A DNA stretch of 64,000 nt from assembly GCF_008315115.2 (NCBI RefSeq), contig NC_050179.1, positions 9,663,557 through 9,727,556 of the forward strand. Reading direction: 5' to 3'. Shown here one piece after another: positions 59,096 through 64,000 of this stretch. Numbering within the stretch: the first letter of the stretch is position 1; each line of letters opens with the position of its first letter. The notes beneath the pieces are model-generated. The model did no database searches and had not been told where the DNA came from. It was given only the letters and a program-made list of their open reading frames with translations. Position numbers and translations under genes: made by a program. Origin of the DNA: Sander lucioperca (taxonomy: Eukaryota; Chordata; Actinopteri; Perciformes; Percidae).

Positions 59096-61914
59096 ATGGA
59101 TTTGTCAGACATGCTTCTTCTTGAAGTTTTCCTTTTCGTGTACCTACTAAACTACACCCAAGGTGAGTGAGGCATTTCCAAAGAAAACCTTACAAGTTGT
59201 GTTGAATCCATGAAGCTAAGAGGAGAAAGGCTGATAGCCCGTTAGCTAACAGGAGGGATCAGCAGGGCCTGCTTGTTATGAAGAGGACTGCACCCTTTTG
59301 CAGTAGTACTTCAAGCTAACAAATGATATATAGTGTAAAAGCTTACTTGGATTCGTGCAGTTGATTGAAATAAACCGATATTGATTAGTTATTTCTGCGT
59401 GTTGTCACCATTTTTCTTGTCAGGTTTGGGTCGGTTTTGTTGTTATCGTGCGAATAGCGCCGACAGCCATTGTTATGAGAAGATGGAGATGCCGACTGGG
59501 TTAACGGACCGTTAGCTTTGTGCTAGCTAACACTTTAGCCTCTAACGTTACGATTTCTGTCAAAAATAATACATGAAGCCACTGTCATTATGTTACCTGC
59601 ACCGTGTCAGGGTTTACGCTTAATATGATCGACAAGTTTTCAGTTTTGCAGGCATCATTTTGTTTCTGTGTTGAGACTGGCCAATGCTGTGTCTTAGGCT
59701 AGCGTTATACTATTGTCTCTATTCTCTAACAGTAATTTAACGTAGCATACGGTACTGTCTTTTACTTAGGCGCAACAACTCTGTTTTAAGTATTTAGAAA
59801 ATAATTGGTCTGTATGGGTTTTTTTTGGAACGAAATTACCCCTCCATAAAAATACTGTATTTATTTGTGATGTAGCTACGTTACGGCATCATTTATCCGT
59901 ACTACTACACTACTGCACCTTTATTATGTCTCATCTCCTCACTATATCATTATATTATATTGTGTTATAATGTTAACGTTACATTGACTATTGCACTATA
60001 TTGTATTATATTAATACAGACAAACACTTGCGTTTCATTACTTAACCGTATCAGTCTGGTGTAACGTTACACTGTTTACATAGACCTGTTGACTGCTGCT
60101 ATAAATCACACCACTGTTACTTTATCATGTCATTTTCCTCCAAATACTGTTGTATAGTTTCTATTTGATTCTATTCTACTTTTGTTTGTGTACTCTTATT
60201 ATGTATTTCTACAATAATCTGTATACATTTTTGTTGAGTCTATTGTACAGCTGCATTTCCTGCTGGGGATCAATAAAGGTGTATCTTATCTTACTGTGTT
60301 TTTAAATCGTTTAGCAGTAAAATACAATTAGCCACATAGGACTCAAATTTACTTCTAGAAAAGTCTCAGTCAGTTGTAGAGTCCATGTTTATATTTGGCA
60401 ATCAGAATATTTTAAATCTCAAGCTGGTTCACTTGTCAAATTTTAAAGTATCAGTCCCAACATTTTCACATAATAGGGCCACGTCCTGTGGTAAAAGTAA
60501 CATCAAAAGAATGTGCTTCACCACATCATGTTATCAATCATATGTTGTTTTGTACAGGTCTTTAAATAATTTGCATGGTTTGTATGATCTGTGAAGCTGT
60601 TTATCTTATTTTGTAGGCCTTAAGAGATTAAGCTAGTTCAGAATAGTCATAGCCTTCACTTCTCATAGTCACCTCAATGAAAAATTTAATGTTAGCACCT
60701 AAATATTTCATACTTCCCATGAACAGAGAATTAGCTGAAGCCTGGTCTACTTACCCATGTTTTTTACATAGTTACACTGAATCCTATAATTTATGACTCA
60801 CTAGTCAGGCATAATTACCTCTCAGACAGTCCTAATTACATATACTATATTTACTGAAAATACTTTCTCTTGGTTTAAGGGGCAAAGATCAGATCTTATA
60901 GACTCGCCGCCAGTATGCTTAGTTTACTGTCTAAACATAAAAAAAAAACAATATAACTTTAAGAAGGACTTAAATAAAATCAAAATTACTATGTTTTCTT
61001 GAAATGGAGTCTGTCAGACTCCTTTTGAGTGTGATGCAGTGAAATGGGTGGGAATCTTTTTTCTTCAAGCCCACCACCCACTCTTCTGGTGGCGAAGTAA
61101 TTATGCTGTGACGCTGGAGGCTGTTGTTAAGCACAATTCCAAAACTGGCTGCCATTTGACTTAAATATATTTAGCTGAATTTTAAAACACGGACCATACT
61201 GGTTTTCTGTCATTGTACATCATTTTAATCCTGCCTGTCAAACATCTGCCTGATCATCGAATTTTTTGTGGACCTAAAATATAACTTACTCTAAAACGTA
61301 GCTGTTATACTCTAATATCACCTTAAAGACTCAAATAAGATGATCTAATGCTAATCTTTTTTTCTGCCATCTGCTAAAAATAGTTGATGTGACAGACACA
61401 CTGTGGTACCAAGGCGGTAACAAACTTATGGACTTTGATGTTAGTATTTTCTTTGGTAGTGTGCAATTTGCCCTTATATGTTGGTTACCTTTTCTATAAT
61501 CTTTAATTTAATTTCTGTGTAATGAGGCACACCTATAGACATTTTATTTATTGGTCCACTTACGTACAGACAAGTACACATACATGTACAACCCAGAATG
61601 AATGACAAAAAGATTGTATCCATACACCTAGGGTGTCTGTGTTGTCATTTTCTTTAATTCTATAAGGATATGCATTTAATTGTATATCATCAGCATATCA
61701 TTGCTTGTCTTTTGTCTTTTTGTTTTTGCTGATAACATGAGTTCCTCTGTTCTTTTCACACAGGACACTATAGAAATCCCCTGAACAAGTACATCCGTCA
61801 CTATGAAGGCCTGTCCTACGACACAGAGCTTGTGCACAGCAACCATCAGAGGGCTAAGAGGGCGCTCTCTCATGAAGACAAGTTTCTTCATTTAGATTTT
61901 CACGCCCATGGAAG
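59096..61914 (+). CDS. adam10: ADAM10 metalloprotease, 5' part (exons 1-2)
   Basis: ADAM10 is a membrane zinc protease that sheds Notch, cadherins and APP. Exon 1 (59096-59162) encodes a signal peptide (MDLSDMLLLEVFLFVYLLNY) and ends in a consensus donor (AAG|GTGAGT), phase 1. Exon 2 (61764-61914) has acceptor TTTCACACAG and encodes the start of the prodomain: GHYRNPLNKYIRHYEGLSYD, then HQRAKRALSHEDKFLHLDFH and AHGR, ending in phase 2. That peptide matches vertebrate ADAM10 closely (NPLNKYIRHYEGLSY, RAKRA, SHEDxFLxLDFHAHGR). The metalloprotease, disintegrin and membrane parts lie beyond the right edge. The first intron is 2.6 kb. Confidence 0.93.
59163..61763 (+). other. adam10: adam10 intron 1
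   Basis: AT-rich non-coding sequence. A short retroelement 3' end (CTGCTGGGGATCAATAAAGG, 60260-60279) is the only repeat I can name. No alternative exon is supported. Confidence 0.6.
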
Positions 61915-62139
61915 GTTTGTTTTCCCAGATATTACCCTGAAGGGACATTCTGTTCTATCATGTGGTCATTCTTCTATTTTTATGTCTCCTCATCTATATC
62001 TTTATTTACCTGACTGTATGTTTATTTGCAAAACTCCTCCCCTATGCCTACATTGTTTTTGAATAAAGGTGGAGGTCAGGATTGGAGGATTTTAAATCTC
62101 ATCCTTAGTTTCTTCTGTGTAGTTTCCATGGTCTCCATT

Positions 62140-62458
62140 AGAGAAAACGTGATTAAATCAATTGGTTGATCATCAGGAAATTACCTAGCTATATTAACTA
62201 TTTTTAAAAGTCGATTAATCGTTCAAGACTTTTTTAAAGCAAAAATGCTACACATTCCCTAGTTCCAGGATTTCAGTTGCAAGGCTTTCCTGCTTTTCTT
62301 TGTCATATTAAACTGATCATTTTTGGGTTTGGGACTGTTGGTTGGACAAAACCAGTCATTTGAAGACATGAATTTTGCCCAAACAATTAATCGCTTTAAA
62401 AAAGATTATTTAGCAGATTCATCGATAATAAAAATGGTTGTTCGTTGCAGCCCTAGTG
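62140..62458. repeat. hAT-like repeat in adam10 intron 2
   Basis: Words such as AAAAGTCGATTAATCGTTCA, TTTTGGGTTTGGGACTGTTG and the end GTTCGTTGCAGCCCTAGTG are those of a widespread vertebrate element ending in CTAGGGCTGCAACGAAC (read in reverse). Confidence 0.6.
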
Positions 62459-62540
62459 AGGGTTTGTTCCAATTTCCTGCCACAATCTAAACATGCAGGT
62501 TAGGTGAAGTAGAAACTGTAATGTGTTGGTGTGTCTGTTA

Positions 62541-63198
62541 AGCCCCTGACACACCAACCCGACGGCCGACCGTTGGCAGAAAAGGCAGTCGGACTGATCA
62601 GCCGACTCCCCGAGGTCCAAAAAGTGCTTCGGAACACACCGAAGCAACGCCGACTTGAGCGTACGTTCTGCGCGTGCGCGAGACGTAATACATCTCCATA
62701 ACAGCAGGCACTAATCTGTATTGTCGCCCAAAAAATGAAAACCGGCAGCTGATTGGACGAACGCGTCACGTGGGTCTGGCTGCTCCCGAATTTTTCAACC
62801 AGGCATAATGGCGGCTTCATTCGGAATACAATCTCATATTTTACTAAAATAGTTCACCGAAACGTGTTTCTGAAAACATTTTAAGTGAGAAATAGGCCAT
62901 GCAGTTGCTGAATCTGTCTTCATTTCAGATCGACAAAGGTCAGTTTAAAAGAATTTCGTCAGATTTTGAGAGGCTTAGTCACGCTCATCCCGCTCGTCAT
63001 TTCCGGGTTAGCACTCCACCAATCAGATTGGTCAATGAGTCTGACTGCCCGCCCTCCGACCCAGCAAGTCAGGTCGGCCAAAATGAAGGCCAACAGCTCC
63101 TCCGACCGACGACGGCACGGAACACACCGAACAGACTCGAGTCACTGACCTCGCCAGACTGTCCGACAGCCGATTATCGGGTTGGTGTGTCAGGGCCT
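62541..63198. mobile_element. GC-rich Harbinger-like MITE in adam10 intron 2
   Basis: The left end AGCCCCTGACACACCAACCC and the right end (reverse-complemented) AGGCCCTGACACACCAACCC match except at one base. TTA flanks both sides (62538-62540, 63199-63201), a 3-bp duplication. Subterminal GACGGC/GTCGG-rich blocks are also inverted. At 658 bp it is clearly more GC-rich than its surroundings and carries no transposase. Confidence 0.75.
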
Positions 63199-63675
63199 TT
63201 AGTTAGCCCTGTGATGAATCAGGTTTTTTTCCAGGGCGTTTCTGTACACTTGATACCTGGGTGGGAACTCCTTTTTAAGGTATAGAAGATGGATAGGTGG
63301 ACAAATGGAGTCTTTTCATGGTTCTTCATCCAGCACTATGAAGAGGTGGTGTTGTTTGATAGAAAGTGTCCACACTCTCCATGACAAAGTCAAGACCATC
63401 TGGCTGGGAGCTTGGCAAAGGCTGTTAGTCGTCCTGCATGTAGCAGGGCCTGCTGTTCCCAAACTCTGATGCTGCCTAATAGGGAAGAGAACGAAAAGAG
63501 CTGTGCAAACAAACACAGAGAAGGAAGATGTCTGTTCTTTTGAAAAGAAGGAATGTGTCATCTTTTTTTCCTTTGAATTCATGACAAAGCTCAAAACACA
63601 ACTCAAATTCTTACATTTAATTTGCAGCGCCCCATCCACCTTCCACTTGCTGGTGTTGTGTATGGATGTGTTTTA

Positions 63676-64000
63676 AAGTGCTCATATTATGCTCATTTTC
63701 AGGTTCATAATTGTATTTAGAGGTTATATCAAAATAGGTTTACATGGTTTCATTTTCAAAAAACATTTTTGTTGCTGCAGCTCCTCTTTTTACGCTGTGT
63801 GTTGAGCTCTCTGTTTTAGCTACAGAGTGAGGCATCTCTCTTTAACAGATTTATGTGCCATCATGTCTAGTTTGACTATACTTTTCTGATCTAAAAACCG
63901 ACCCCTGTTTTCATGCAGTTAATTTAACTGCTGTCTGACCTACAGAACAGTAACTTACACACAATACGAGCACAGATGCATGAGCACTGTGTAGGTGTTA
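63676..64000. repeat. Common fish MITE-like repeat, cut by the window edge
   Basis: It starts AAAGTGCTCATATTATGCTC and continues ATTTTCAGGTTCATAATTGT and TGTGTTGAGCTCTCTGTTTT, a very abundant fish repeat. The right end is not in the window. Confidence 0.6.

Larger units (their letters stand above)
61915..64000 (+). other. adam10: adam10 intron 2 (partial)
   Basis: This is mostly repeats, described separately (62140-62458, 62541-63198, 63676-64000). I found no third adam10 exon before the right edge. Confidence 0.6.

Overview
This is vertebrate nuclear DNA, almost certainly from a ray-finned (teleost, probably percomorph) fish. The genes are split into many small exons with GT/AG borders. Between them lie long CA/TG microsatellites and a dense layer of fish-type repeats: L2/CR1-like LINE tails, tRNA-headed SINEs, hAT- and Harbinger-like elements and MITEs. 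I reconstructed exons by following the reading frame and splice phase by eye, so individual borders may be off by a base or two.

Layout. 1-24 kb is the upstream side of tjp1 (ZO-1, minus strand, body off the left edge). It holds a tjp1 first coding exon at 458-555. It also holds two further minus-strand coding exons (13237-13672 and 12529-12640) that encode a CARD domain and end in the same splice phase as that first exon. The rest is transposon-rich, with nested insertions, a captured histone H4 fragment and RecQ-helicase-like transposon remnants. 24.9-38.2 kb is a complete 33-exon duox gene (minus; 1,524 codons by my join). 39.26-41.19 kb is a complete duoxa maturation factor (plus), arranged head to head with duox. 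42.5-48.9 kb is apba2 (Mint2/X11L; minus, 11 coding exons, about 836 aa). 52.2-57.4 kb is fan1 (plus, 13 exons, about 1,002 aa). 59.1 kb to the right edge is the 5' part of adam10 (plus; two coding exons inside the window).

How they work together. DUOX and DUOXA form one enzyme system: DUOXA escorts DUOX out of the ER, and the complex makes extracellular H2O2. The head-to-head layout, with about 1.04 kb between start codons, fits shared regulation. tjp1 (tight junctions), apba2 (neuronal PTB/PDZ adaptor that binds APP), fan1 (interstrand-crosslink nuclease) and adam10 (sheddase, the alpha-secretase for APP) are not a functional operon. They are neighbours whose human counterparts all lie on chromosome 15q.

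The most interesting observation is the pair of phase-matched CARD exons upstream of tjp1. They suggest an alternative ZO-1 N-terminus carrying a CARD, a domain pairing otherwise known in MAGUKs such as the CARMA proteins and DLG5. The second is a histone H4 fragment lying between the inverted ends of a hAT-like element. No rRNA, tRNA gene, CRISPR array or viral gene was seen.
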